DNA of 64,000 bases, taken from positions 62,001-126,000 of the forward strand of contig CADBDA010000001.1 of NCBI GenBank assembly GCA_902793295.1, given 5' to 3'. The translations under genes and the position numbers were made by a program. Source of the DNA: an uncultured Bacteroidota bacterium (GTDB lineage: Bacteria; Bacteroidota; Bacteroidia; Bacteroidales; P3). The notes below the pieces were generated by a model. That model worked only from the letters and a program-made list of their open reading frames with translations, was not told where the DNA came from and ran no database searches. Positions 17,178 to 25,725 of the stretch are shown in pieces (the stretch's first letter is position 1; each line of letters opens with the position of its first letter).

Positions 17178-18431
17178 TCAGTATCCATACTTTCCTTTCC
17201 AGCGCCATTGCATCAGTTTGCGGGTCTCGTTTTCGCGTGCGTTGTCGCCAGGCTCGTAGAATTTGGTGCCGCGCAGTGCGTCGGGCAGGAATTCCTGATC
17301 AACGAAGTTGCCCGGATAGTCGTGGGCGTATTTGTAGCCGTCGCTGTATCCCAGCTCCTTCATCAGTTTGGTGGGCGCATTGCGTATGTGGAGCGGCACC
17401 GGCAGGTCGCCTGTGCGTCGTATAGCCTGCTGTGCGTTGGCTAGCGCCATATAAGTGCTGTTGCTCTTGGGCGAATTGGCCAGGTAGATGGCACATTGCG
17501 ACAGGGTGATACGGCATTCGGGATAGCCGATTTTGGTGACCGCCTCAAAGCAGGCGTTGGCCAACAGCAAGGCGTTGGGATTGGCGTTGCTGACATCCTC
17601 GCTGGCGAAAATCAGCATGCGTCGGGCGATGAAGACAGGGTCTTCGCCCCCCTCGATCATGCGTGCCAGCCAGTAGACGGCTCCGTTGGGGTCGCTGCCT
17701 CGCATCGATTTGATGAAGGCGCTGATGATGTCGTAGTGCATCTCGCCCTGACGGTCGTAGAAGGCCATATTCTGCTGAATGACATTGACCACCTTTTGGT
17801 TGTCGATGATCACGCTGTCGCCCTTGTCGCGGTTCACCACCAGTTCGATGGCGTTGAGCAGTTTGCGGGCGTCGCCGCCACTGAGGCGCATCAGTGCTTC
17901 GTTTTCGCGCACTTCCACCGTGCGGCCCTGGTTGGCGTAGTGTTTGACGGCAGCGGCAATCAGCTGTTCCATTTCGGCTTTGCCGAATTCTTTCAGCACG
18001 TAGACCTGGCAGCGCGACAGCAGTGCCGAGATGACTTCAAACGAGGGGTTCTCGGTGGTGGCGCCGATGAGGGTGATGATGCCGCGTTCGACAGCTCCCA
18101 GCAGCGAGTCCTGCTGCGATTTGTTGAAGCGGTGGATTTCGTCGATGAAAAGGATGGCGTTCTCTTCCTGTTTGGCTTGCTCAATGACTTCGCGCACCTC
18201 CTTCACGCCGCTACTGATGGCGCTGAGCGTGTGGAAGGGACGTTGCAGCGTGTTGCTGATGATCATGGCCAGGGTGGTCTTGCCGATGCCTGGAGGCCCC
18301 CAGAAGATCATGGAAGGTATGCGTCCGCTTTCGATGAGGGTGCGCAAGACGGCTCCCTCGCCCACCAGGTGCTGTTGCCCTATGTAGTCGTCGAGAGTTG
18401 CCGGTCGTAGCAATTCAGCCAGTGGAGTCAT
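17178..18431 (-). CDS. rarA: Replication-associated recombination ATPase RarA (MgsA)
   Basis: RarA is an AAA+ ATPase of the clamp-loader group that acts at stalled replication forks. Seen are the N-terminal PLAELLRPATLDDYIGQQHL, Walker A FWGPPGIGKTTLA, Walker B ILFIDEIHRFNKSQQD, and a C-terminal helical region (MRGSDPNGAVYWLARMIEGG) typical of the family. From ATG 18431 the length is 417 residues; an in-frame TTG 13 codons upstream was rejected because the family begins near this ATG. Confidence 0.93.
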   Translation of the reverse strand: MTPLAELLRPATLDDYIGQQHLVGEGAVLRTLIESGRIPSMIFWGPPGIGKTTLAMIISNTLQRPFHTLSAISSGVKEVREVIEQAKQEENAILFIDEIHRFNKSQQDSLLGAVERGIITLIGATTENPSFEVISALLSRCQVYVLKEFGKAEMEQLIAAAVKHYANQGRTVEVRENEALMRLSGGDARKLLNAIELVVNRDKGDSVIIDNQKVVNVIQQNMAFYDRQGEMHYDIISAFIKSMRGSDPNGAVYWLARMIEGGEDPVFIARRMLIFASEDVSNANPNALLLANACFEAVTKIGYPECRITLSQCAIYLANSPKSNSTYMALANAQQAIRRTGDLPVPLHIRNAPTKLMKELGYSDGYKYAHDYPGNFVDQEFLPDALRGTKFYEPGDNARENETRKLMQWRWKGKYGY

Positions 18432-18504
18432 GTTCGGAGTTTGGGATGGGGAAAAACAAATATTCAACAATTTGAAATCGAGAAGAATATCTCGATAGTC
18501 AATC

Positions 18505-19560
18505 TTAAAGAATCAGCATGGCGTCGCCGTAGGTGTGGAATTTGTATTTCTCCTTGATGGCCACCTGGTAGGCTTGCATCAGAAATTCCGGACCTGCGAA
18601 GGCCGATGCGGTGATGAACATGGACGACATGGAGGGGTGGAAGTTGGTGACCATCATGTCGGCGATGGTGAAGTTGTAGGGAGGATAGATGAATTTGTTG
18701 CTCCAGCCGTCGTAGGGGCTCACCTTGCCAGGTATGGTTACAGCCGTTTCGATGGCTTTCATGGTGGTGGTGCCGATGCAGCATATTTTGCGGCCGTCGC
18801 GTTTGGCGTCGTTGATGATTTTGCAGCAATTCTCGTCGATGTGCATCTCTTCCGAGTCCATGCGGTGTTTGCTAAGGTCTTCCACCTCAATGGGCTTGAA
18901 GTTGCCGATGCCGGCATGGAGGGTCAGTTCGGCCCATTTGACATCTTTGATTTCCATGCGTTTCAGCAGTTCGCGGCTGAAATGGAGTCCGGCCGTGGGA
19001 GCGGCCACAGCACCTTCCACCTTGGCGTAGATGGTCTGATAGCGTTCCTTGTCGTCGGCGGTGATGTCGCGCATGGCACGCAGTTCGTCGGGCAGTGGGG
19101 TCTGGCCCATGCTCTTGATGATGTGGATGAATTCGTCGTGTGTTCCGTCGAAGAGGAAGCGGATGGTGCGACCACGCGAGGTGGTGTTGTCGATGACTTC
19201 GGCCACCAGGGCGTCGCTGTCGCCGAAATAGAGTTTGTTGCCGATGCGGATTTTGCGGGCAGGGTCCACCACCACATCCCACAGTCGTGTGTCGGGGTTC
19301 AGCTCGCGGAGCAGAAAGACGGTGATTTGGGCGCCTGTTTTCTCTTTCTCGCCTTTCAGCAGGGCGGGGAAGACCTTGGTGTTGTTGACCACCACCACGT
19401 CGTCGGTGTCAACATAGTCGATAAGGTCTTTGAAAAGCTTGTGCTCGATGGTCTGGGTCTTGCGGTCCAGAACCATCATGCGAGCTTCATCGCGCTGCTT
19501 TGAAGGGCGTTCGGCAATCAGTTCCTTGGGCAGGTTGTATCTGAATTGCGACAATTTCAT
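18505..19560 (-). CDS. queA: S-adenosylmethionine:tRNA ribosyltransferase-isomerase
   Basis: QueA transfers the ribosyl part of SAM to preQ1 in tRNA during queuosine synthesis. From ATG 19560 ([19 protein letters not shown]) the protein has 351 residues, the family norm; the ATG eight codons upstream adds a stretch not seen in relatives. Family blocks include [50 protein letters not shown] and [12 protein letters not shown] TAnnTTTG promoter lies 95 bases upstream. Confidence 0.95.
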   Translation of the reverse strand: MKLSQFRYNLPKELIAERPSKQRDEARMMVLDRKTQTIEHKLFKDLIDYVDTDDVVVVNNTKVFPALLKGEKEKTGAQITVFLLRELNPDTRLWDVVVDPARKIRIGNKLYFGDSDALVAEVIDNTTSRGRTIRFLFDGTHDEFIHIIKSMGQTPLPDELRAMRDITADDKERYQTIYAKVEGAVAAPTAGLHFSRELLKRMEIKDVKWAELTLHAGIGNFKPIEVEDLSKHRMDSEEMHIDENCCKIINDAKRDGRKICCIGTTTMKAIETAVTIPGKVSPYDGWSNKFIYPPYNFTIADMMVTNFHPSMSSMFITASAFAGPEFLMQAYQVAIKEKYKFHTYGDAMLIL

Positions 19561-19654
19561 GGTTGAGTAGAGGGTATTGATCATGATATCCTATTATTGT
19601 TTATTCTTATTTTTTGCTAATACATAAAACCACCCCCAAAAGGGCATAATCGTG

Positions 19655-19662
19655 CAAAGATA
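19655..19662 (-). promoter_or_regulatory. -7 promoter element for queA
   Basis: TATCTTTG on the minus strand; a TTG lies 20 bases further upstream, giving a good Bacteroidetes promoter. Confidence 0.6.
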
Positions 19663-19686
19663 CAACTTTTTGAAGCAAAAGTCAAG

Positions 19687-19712
19687 TTTTTTAACGTTTT
19701 GGCGTTAAAAAA
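19687..19712 (-). terminator. Terminator after truB
   Basis: TTTTTTAACG at 19687-19696 pairs with CGTTAAAAAA at 19703-19712 across a six-base loop. On the minus strand the right arm comes first and the transcript ends in a T run, 41 bases past the truB stop. Confidence 0.7.
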
Positions 19713-19752
19713 CATTGCAAGATATTGAGAATCAATAGGTGTTGTTGCGCTA

Positions 19753-20571
19753 TCACGCAAGCTCTTTTAACACTTGGTATTCGGGGCTGTCGGCCAGAAT
19801 GCGCTGTTCGATTTCGAGCAGCGGCAGGGCGTTGTCGACGTCGTAGTCGCCGATTTTCAGTCGTCGCAGCTGAGTCAGCAAGGCTCCCGAACCGAGGGCC
19901 TGTCCCATGTCGCGTGCAATGCTGCGGATATAGGTTCCTTTGCTGCATTCGATGCGGAAGTCGAGCTGGGGCAGGTGAGGGGGAATGGTGCCTTGGGGGG
20001 CGCGGTAGTAGTCGCGTTTGCCCTCTTCGATGGGGGAGGTGGTGGGCACCCAGTCGGCCGAGGGCGCTTTGCCGGGTCGGAAGTCGGTGATGTTGAAGCT
20101 GTAGATGGTGACCTCCTTGGGTGTCGGCTCGATGGCGGCACCTTCGCGGGCGGCGCTGTAGGCCCGTTGGCCGTCGACTTTCACGGCTGAGAATTGGGGC
20201 GGCTGCTGCAGCAGGGTGCCGGTGAACTGGGAACGTACACGCTCCACGGCTTCGGCATCGATATGGGCGTAGGGGTAGTAGGCATCAATGGCCCGTTCCA
20301 GATCGTAGCAGGGGGTGGTGGCGCCCAGCAGCATGGTGCCGGCATAGGTCTTGACCGACTGCTGGAGCGATTCGATCTGTCGTGTGGCTGAACCGACGCA
20401 GACCAGCAGCAATCCGGATGCCAGCGGGTCGAGAGTTCCCGCATGTCCGATTTTGAATTTTTTCAACCCAAAGGTGCGTTTCAAGTGCCACTTCACCTTG
20501 TTCACCACCTGAAACGATGTCCACTGAAGGGGCTTGTCGATGGGGATGATGAGTCCGGGTTTGTCAGACAT
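19753..20571 (-). CDS. truB: tRNA pseudouridine(55) synthase
   Basis: TruB makes pseudouridine 55 in the T loop of tRNAs. The 272-residue protein has the catalytic aspartate at residue 48 in HAGTLDPLASGLL and the downstream LLGATTP and ECSKGTYIRSIARDMG blocks. It starts three bases after the uppP stop in the conserved Bacteroidetes order ftsX-DUF3098-uppP-truB. Confidence 0.95.
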   Translation of the reverse strand: MSDKPGLIIPIDKPLQWTSFQVVNKVKWHLKRTFGLKKFKIGHAGTLDPLASGLLLVCVGSATRQIESLQQSVKTYAGTMLLGATTPCYDLERAIDAYYPYAHIDAEAVERVRSQFTGTLLQQPPQFSAVKVDGQRAYSAAREGAAIEPTPKEVTIYSFNITDFRPGKAPSADWVPTTSPIEEGKRDYYRAPQGTIPPHLPQLDFRIECSKGTYIRSIARDMGQALGSGALLTQLRRLKIGDYDVDNALPLLEIEQRILADSPEYQVLKELA

Positions 20572-20574
20572 GGA

Positions 20575-21414
20575 TCAGATGATGTAGGGGAGGATGATGA
20601 CCAGCAGGCTGACGACAGCGCAGTAGATGGCAAACCAGATGAGTTTGCCGCGTTTGACGATGTTGATCATCCATTTGCAGGCCATGCAACCGACGACAAA
20701 AGCCGCCAGGAAGCCGATCAGCAGGGGGAATGTTCCGATGGCTGTTGTGGCGTCGGTCGTTGCCACGTCGCCGCTCAGCAGGTCTTTGATGTCGAGCAGG
20801 GCTTCGCCCAGAATAGGCGGAATGACCATCAGGAAAGAGAATTGGGCCAGACGTTCCTTTTTGTTGCCCAAGAGGAGTCCGGTGGCGATGGTGCTTCCCG
20901 AGCGCGACAGTCCCGGCAGAACGGCGCAGGCTTGAGCAATACCCATCACGAAAGCGTGCCAGGGTGACAGCTGTTCGCGTTGGCGCGGTTTGGCGTAGTG
21001 GCTGAAGGTCAGCAGCAAGGCGGTGAGCATCAGGCAGCAGCCCACGATGAACAACGGGTTGCCGAAGTGGGCTTCGGAGGTGGCCGGATTGAAGATGGCT
21101 TCCACCTTGTCTTTCAGTAGTATGCCGACGATGCCGATAGGAATCATCGAAATGATGATATTCAATGCGTAGCGGGTGCCTTCGTTCCATTTGAATTGGA
21201 AGAGGTCCTTGAAAATCCACACGATATCTTTCCAAAGGATGCAGCATGTGCTCAATACGGTGGCCACATGCACGGCGATGTTGAAGGTGAGGTTGGCTTC
21301 GCCATCCACACCGAAAAGGGCGGAACCGATGGTGAGGTGTCCGCTACTGCTGACGGGCAGGTATTCTGTAAGTCCTTGGACGATACCAAGGATAAGGGCT
21401 TGAATCCAATCCAT
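20575..21414 (-). CDS. uppP: Undecaprenyl-diphosphatase
   Basis: UppP (BacA) dephosphorylates undecaprenyl pyrophosphate to recycle the lipid carrier of cell-wall synthesis; high dosage gives bacitracin resistance in other bacteria. The 279-residue membrane protein has the two BacA signatures, [14 protein letters not shown] near the N-terminus and [19 protein letters not shown] in the middle, within about eight membrane helices. Confidence 0.95.
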   Translation of the reverse strand: MDWIQALILGIVQGLTEYLPVSSSGHLTIGSALFGVDGEANLTFNIAVHVATVLSTCCILWKDIVWIFKDLFQFKWNEGTRYALNIIISMIPIGIVGILLKDKVEAIFNPATSEAHFGNPLFIVGCCLMLTALLLTFSHYAKPRQREQLSPWHAFVMGIAQACAVLPGLSRSGSTIATGLLLGNKKERLAQFSFLMVIPPILGEALLDIKDLLSGDVATTDATTAIGTFPLLIGFLAAFVVGCMACKWMINIVKRGKLIWFAIYCAVVSLLVIILPYII

Positions 21415-21474
21415 GGAATGAGTGATTGTTGTTGTTTGTGATTGTGACTATAGGTGAAAGAAACGGAGCGTCTG

Positions 21475-21819
21475 TCAGACGTTGGTCTCCTGTTTTTGAT
21501 CGTCGCTGGACGATTGCTTTTTGGAGCGGAACATGATGGCGCAAATCTCGACGACCAGTCCGATGACGATGAGCAGAGGAGCCACCACCAGTCTTCTTTT
21601 GTCAAACATGGCGGGGTTGAACACGTTGGGGTCGTCGCTTCCGCCGCCGCTAAGCAGCACATAACCTAAACCCAGAAGGACAATTCCCACAGCAAGAAGG
21701 ATGTAGTTGGTGGTTCCGAATGCAAATTCCTGCGTGTTCGATGCCGTCTGTTCGGCTGTGTTCGGACGCTTGACTGCTGTCGACGATTGGCTCTGGGACG
21801 TTTTTTTATTGTTGTTCAT
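21475..21819 (-). CDS. DUF3098 membrane protein
   Basis: A 114-residue protein with two membrane helices at about 37-57 (NYILLAVGIVLLGLGYVLLS) and 79-97, and a polar N-terminus. The motif GGGSDDPNVFNPAMFDKRRLVVAP is characteristic of DUF3098, found in Bacteroidetes between ftsX and uppP. Function is unknown; its fixed position suggests a link to division or cell-wall synthesis. Confidence 0.85.
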   Translation of the reverse strand: MNNNKKTSQSQSSTAVKRPNTAEQTASNTQEFAFGTTNYILLAVGIVLLGLGYVLLSGGGSDDPNVFNPAMFDKRRLVVAPLLIVIGLVVEICAIMFRSKKQSSSDDQKQETNV

Positions 21820-21834
21820 GATTGTGAATCTGTA

Positions 21835-22728
21835 TTAGTTGAATTGCTCGCTTTTGCTACGCAAATGATTGTGTACGGAGAAATAGGTGGCGATGAAGGA
21901 GATGCTGACACCCACCACGAAAATGAGGGCAACCAGAAGGATGTAGGCGGTGAAGTGTTGCGGATGGAAGAGTGCCAGATGGAACTGCTTGTTGAAGATG
22001 TAGATGGAGGCGAACATCAGCAAGGTGGCCAGCAGTGCGCCCAAGAAACCGTAGATGACGCTACGCCAGAGGAACGGGCGGGTGATGAAGCCCATGGTGG
22101 CGCCCACCATATTCATGGTCTGAATGGTGTAGCGGCGGTTGTAGAGCGCAATCTTGATGGTGGTGCTGATGAGGGCCACGGAGACGATGAGCAGCAGGAT
22201 GACGAAGAGCAGCAGAATCCACGAGAGTTTGTAGAATATCTGGCTGAGGTCGTTGACCATAGATTCGTGGTAGGTGACGCTGTCGACATTGGTGTACTCC
22301 ATCACCTCCTTCTCGAATTTGGTGCGCAGTTCGGTCATGTGCTGGGGGTTGTTGTTAGCCTTGAACGTGACCATAAGGGTGGGGTAGAGGGGGTTGACGC
22401 TGTCAAGCAGCGAAAGGATGTCCTCGTCGATTTCGGCCGAGAAGAGGCGTGCGGCCTCGTCGGCAGAGATGTAGTCGACATTTTTGATGTATTCCTGCTG
22501 AAGCAGTTCCTCGCGAAGGCTGAGTGCCTCCTCTTCTGTGGTTTCGGCGTTGAGGTCCACCTGGTAGGCGATACGCTCCTGCATTTCGTGTGTGGCCTTA
22601 TAGGAATGGTATTCCACGAACATGAGAAGACCGAAAACAAAGAGTACTAGCATGATGCTGAAGACGGTGGAAGTGCGTCCAGCCCAGAGGTTTATCTTGC
22701 TGTGTCGTTTGGTTTTTTTGTTGCCCAT
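21835..22728 (-). CDS. ftsX: Cell-division permease-like protein FtsX
   Basis: The 297-residue protein has an N-terminal membrane helix (TVFSIMLVLFVFGLLMF) followed by an extracytoplasmic domain and three C-terminal helices, the FtsX topology. FtsX partners the ATPase FtsE to activate peptidoglycan hydrolases at the septum. The C-terminal block YTIQTMNMVGATMGFITRPFLWRS is typical. No ftsE is next to it. It heads the operon ftsX-DUF3098-uppP-truB. Confidence 0.9.
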   Translation of the reverse strand: MGNKKTKRHSKINLWAGRTSTVFSIMLVLFVFGLLMFVEYHSYKATHEMQERIAYQVDLNAETTEEEALSLREELLQQEYIKNVDYISADEAARLFSAEIDEDILSLLDSVNPLYPTLMVTFKANNNPQHMTELRTKFEKEVMEYTNVDSVTYHESMVNDLSQIFYKLSWILLLFVILLLIVSVALISTTIKIALYNRRYTIQTMNMVGATMGFITRPFLWRSVIYGFLGALLATLLMFASIYIFNKQFHLALFHPQHFTAYILLVALIFVVGVSISFIATYFSVHNHLRSKSEQFN

Positions 22729-22736
22729 ATTGGCTG

Positions 22737-22744
22737 CAAAGATA
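22737..22744 (-). promoter_or_regulatory. -7 element for the ftsX operon
   Basis: TATCTTTG on the minus strand, 8 bases before the ftsX ATG, implying a very short leader. The -33 region is not clear. Confidence 0.5.
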
Positions 22745-22780
22745 CAAACTTTTTTTAATATGTTACATATTTCAATAAAA

Positions 22781-22806
22781 AATCCTGTCGCGTGAGCGAC
22801 AGGATT
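22781..22806 (-). terminator. Terminator after dnaN
   Basis: AATCCTGTCGC at 22781-22791 pairs perfectly (11 bp) with 22796-22806 across a GTGA loop; on the minus strand a T6 run follows. Confidence 0.85.
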
Positions 22807-22858
22807 TCTCGAAAGTTAAAGATGTTGTTGTATATTGGGATAGAAATGGACGTCAAAG

Positions 22859-24001
22859 TCAGTTGGCCAGCATGACGGGCATGACAAGCATCAGGATGTC
22901 TTCGTTGTTGGCCTGGTCGTCGTCGTTGATGGGGAAGAGGATGCCCGCGCGGCTGGGGTGGGACAGTTCCATGAGCACCTGCTCGGTGTCGAGGTTGGTG
23001 AGCATCTCGCTGAGGAATTTGGCGTTGAAGCCAATCTCCATGGGTTCACCATCGTAGCTGCAGGGTATCGACTCGTGGGCGTCGTTGGAGAATTCGAGGT
23101 CTTCGGCCGAGATTTTCATGTCACGTTCGTTGATGGCCAGACGCACCTGGTGGGTCGACTGGTTGGCGAAGAGGCTGACGCGTTTCAGCGTGTTGATGAA
23201 GGTGTTGCGGTCGATAGTGAGCTTGTTGGGGTTGTCCTTGGGGATGGCGGCCTCGTAGTTGGGATATTTGCCTTCCACCAGGCGGCAGATGATGCGGAAG
23301 TTGTCGAATGAGAAGACCACGTTGGTGTTATTGTATTCGACGGAGACATCGCAGTCTTCGCGATTGCTGCCCAAAATGTTCTTCACCAGCGAAACGGGTT
23401 TGCGGGGCAGAATGAAGCTGGCAGCTTCGCCGGCGTGGATGTCGTTGCGGCGGTAGCGGACCAGTTTGTGGGCGTCGGTGGCCACAAAGGTGATATTTTC
23501 GGGGCTCAATTCGCAGTAGATGCCCGACATCTGCTGACGCATCTCGTCGGTGGAGGCGGCGAAGGAAGTCTTGTTGATTGCGTTGACCAGCACCGATGCG
23601 GGCAGAGTAGTCTGGACGGTGTCGGACATGTCCGGCATGGTGGGGAAGGTTTCGGCGTTCAGACCGGCAAGGCGGTATTTGCCTTCTCCCGAGCTGATTT
23701 CGATGCCAAAGTTGTTGGCGTCGACAGCGAAATTGAGCGGGATGTCATCCATCGATTTCAACATGTCAATCATCAGCTTGGCGGGCACGGCAATGGTGTC
23801 GATGCCTTCCACCTTGGCGTTCTCGAGTTCGATGGTGGTGACGAGCGTGGTTTCAAGGTCGGTGGCTTTGATGGTCAGAACATTCCCGTCGAGCTGCATG
23901 TGGAAGCAAGAAACGATAGGAACGGTGTTGTTGTTGGTGATGACTCCATTGAGGGCACTGAGGTGCTTAAGGAACAATTGGCTGTTGATGATGAATCTCA
24001 T
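22859..24001 (-). CDS. dnaN: DNA polymerase III sliding clamp (beta subunit)
   Basis: The beta clamp encircles DNA and tethers polymerase III. The 380-residue length and three similar domains fit DnaN. Seen are MRFIINSQLFLKHLSALNGV at the N-terminus, domain blocks KYRLAGLNAETFP and FVATDAHKLVRYRR, and the hydrophobic C-terminus DILMLVMPVMLAN that contributes to the clamp pocket. It is monocistronic here, with its own promoter in a palindrome and a terminator after it. No dnaA lies nearby, so this is not evidence for the replication origin. Confidence 0.96.
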   Translation of the reverse strand: MRFIINSQLFLKHLSALNGVITNNNTVPIVSCFHMQLDGNVLTIKATDLETTLVTTIELENAKVEGIDTIAVPAKLMIDMLKSMDDIPLNFAVDANNFGIEISSGEGKYRLAGLNAETFPTMPDMSDTVQTTLPASVLVNAINKTSFAASTDEMRQQMSGIYCELSPENITFVATDAHKLVRYRRNDIHAGEAASFILPRKPVSLVKNILGSNREDCDVSVEYNNTNVVFSFDNFRIICRLVEGKYPNYEAAIPKDNPNKLTIDRNTFINTLKRVSLFANQSTHQVRLAINERDMKISAEDLEFSNDAHESIPCSYDGEPMEIGFNAKFLSEMLTNLDTEQVLMELSHPSRAGILFPINDDDQANNEDILMLVMPVMLAN

Positions 24002-24038
24002 ATCGTTATATGTTTTTTTTCAGTTTGAAATAAGTGAA

Positions 24039-24078
24039 AATCCGACTGCAAAGTTAGCGCTAATTTTGCAGTCGGATT
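24039..24078. promoter_or_regulatory. 20-bp palindrome carrying back-to-back -7 elements upstream of dnaN
   Basis: The sequence 24039-24058 is repeated inverted at 24059-24078 with one G-T mismatch. Its minus-strand reading includes TAACTTTG at 24049-24056, 48 bases before the dnaN ATG, and its plus-strand reading includes TAATTTTG at 24061-24068. It could serve as the dnaN promoter, as a terminator for the upstream TPM gene, or as an operator. Confidence 0.6.
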
Positions 24079-24179
24079 AAAAAAAATGATGCTTTTTTTT
24101 CAACAATTGTTGATAAGGGTCGGGTGGTGTGTGGGCCGGAAAAGGGGGAATCGCAGACAGTTGTTGGATGGAGGTGATG

Positions 24180-24968
24180 CTACCAGCGACCGCTGGCGCC
24201 GCCGCCGCCAAAACTGCCGCCGCCAAAACCTCCGAAACCGCCGCTGTGGGAGCTGCCTCCCCAACTAGAACTGGAGGGGGTGCTGCCGCCGTAGTAGGTG
24301 TGCCCACCGTAGCTGGACGAGCCTCCCGAGGAGGAGTGTCCGCCTTTGTTGGAATCGCGGCTGAATAATACCAGGACGACGATAAAAGCAATGAACAGGA
24401 AGACGAATATTCCGACACCACCCTCATGGTCCTCCTTGTATTTGTCGAAGCTGTATTCGCCAGCGCAGACAGGCAGGATGACGTCGAGGGCTTTCACGAT
24501 GCCACCGTAGTAGTCGTTCTCGCGGAAGCAGGGTATCATCTCGTTTTCGATGATGCGTTTGCAGAAGATGTCGGGCAGTGCGCCTTCAAGGCCCATGCCG
24601 GGAGCTATCTCCACCTGACCGTCGGTGTCGTCCTTGGGCTTGACGACGATAATGACGCCGTTGCTGAGCTTCTTTTGCCCAATGCCCCATCGGTCGCCCA
24701 CTTCGAAGGCGAACTGGCTGATGTCGTTGCCGCCAAAGCCAGGAGTGACCATCACCACGATTTGGTTGGAGGTGCTGTCGTTGAAGTCCTGCAGCCGTTT
24801 CTCGAGAGTGGCTGTCTGTTCGTCGGTGAGGAGTTCACAGTAGTCGTAAACCAGATGGTTCTCCTTTTTGGGGATCCATCCGGTAGCGTTATAGTCGGTC
24901 TGTGCCGCTGCCCACGATGGGAGCAGCAGCACGACCAACAATAGGTGCAATGAATGCTTTATAGACAT
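24180..24968 (-). CDS. TPM-domain membrane protein (YgcG family)
   Basis: The 262-residue protein has a signal peptide (residues 1-22), a TPM domain at about 38-165 (VYDYCELLTDEQTATLEKRL, NQIVVMVTPGFGG, FEVGDRWGIGQKKLSNGVII), a membrane helix at about 185-205 and a Gly/Ser/Tyr-rich tail (GGSFGGGGASGRW). The family is found with LemA proteins, as here: the lemA gene is 24 bases upstream. Roles proposed for relatives include photosystem repair in plants and phosphatase or envelope functions in bacteria; its role here is unknown. Confidence 0.85.
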   Translation of the reverse strand: MSIKHSLHLLLVVLLLPSWAAAQTDYNATGWIPKKENHLVYDYCELLTDEQTATLEKRLQDFNDSTSNQIVVMVTPGFGGNDISQFAFEVGDRWGIGQKKLSNGVIIVVKPKDDTDGQVEIAPGMGLEGALPDIFCKRIIENEMIPCFRENDYYGGIVKALDVILPVCAGEYSFDKYKEDHEGGVGIFVFLFIAFIVVLVLFSRDSNKGGHSSSGGSSSYGGHTYYGGSTPSSSSWGGSSHSGGFGGFGGGSFGGGGASGRW

Positions 24969-24992
24969 GTGATAGTTTTTTGAATCAATGCG

Positions 24993-25583
24993 TTAGAGCA
25001 GGGATTCTGTGGAGGGAGCCTGATCGGCGCCTTCAGATGCCTGGAAGTAGCCCATCTCTTTGAATCCGAACATACCGGCAATGATGCTGTTGGGGAATCG
25101 CTTCACGGTGTAGTTGTAATCCTGAACAGCTTCGTTGAATTTCTTGCGTGACACGTTGATGCGGTTCTCGCAGCCTTCCAACTGGGTCTGGAATTCCTGG
25201 TAGTTCTTGGTGGCTGTCAGTTCGGGATAACGCTCCACGGTGACATTGATGGCTTTGGTCATCTCTTGCGACATGCGGTCGTAGGCGGCCTGGAATTTGC
25301 TGATGTTTTCCTCGGTCAGGTCCTCTTTGTCGAGGTCTATGACGTTGTTGCGCGCCTTGATGACGGCTTCAAGCGTTCCGGCTTCGTAATTTCCGGCGCC
25401 TTTCACCACATTGATGGCCTGTGACACAAGGTCTTTGCGGCGCTGATAGTCGGCCTGAACGTCGCCCCATGCGCTTTTGGCTTTTTCGGATTTGGCGGTC
25501 ATTTTGTTGTTGGCGCTGATGGCCCACATGGCAATGATGGCAACAATGCCAAGGATAATCCAAAGTGTTTTGCTGTTTTTCAT
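24993..25583 (-). CDS. LemA family protein
   Basis: A 196-residue protein with one N-terminal membrane anchor (TLWIILGIVAIIAMWAIS) and a long helical body. Family blocks include WGDVQADYQRRKDLVSQAINVVKG, EYQRYPELTATKNYQEFQTQLEG-like VERYPELTATKNYQEF and VQDYNYTVKRFPNSIIAGMFGF. LemA genes are widespread and often paired with TPM genes; the function is not settled. Confidence 0.92.
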   Translation of the reverse strand: MKNSKTLWIILGIVAIIAMWAISANNKMTAKSEKAKSAWGDVQADYQRRKDLVSQAINVVKGAGNYEAGTLEAVIKARNNVIDLDKEDLTEENISKFQAAYDRMSQEMTKAINVTVERYPELTATKNYQEFQTQLEGCENRINVSRKKFNEAVQDYNYTVKRFPNSIIAGMFGFKEMGYFQASEGADQAPSTESLL

Positions 25584-25725
25584 GTTCTTTTTTTTGTTGA
25601 TTGTTTTATGATTATTGTATTGATACTCTTTTGATTGTTGGCGATTGGAATGGCCTTTAGGATTGGGCTGTCCCGTATTCTTTTGTCATCAAAAACATCA
25701 GTGGGAAAAACGATTGTCTGGGATA

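Noticed and set aside
22859..24001. dnaN as a sign of a nearby replication origin
   Set aside because: No dnaA, recF or DnaA-box cluster is seen next to it; Bacteroidales often have dnaN apart from the origin.
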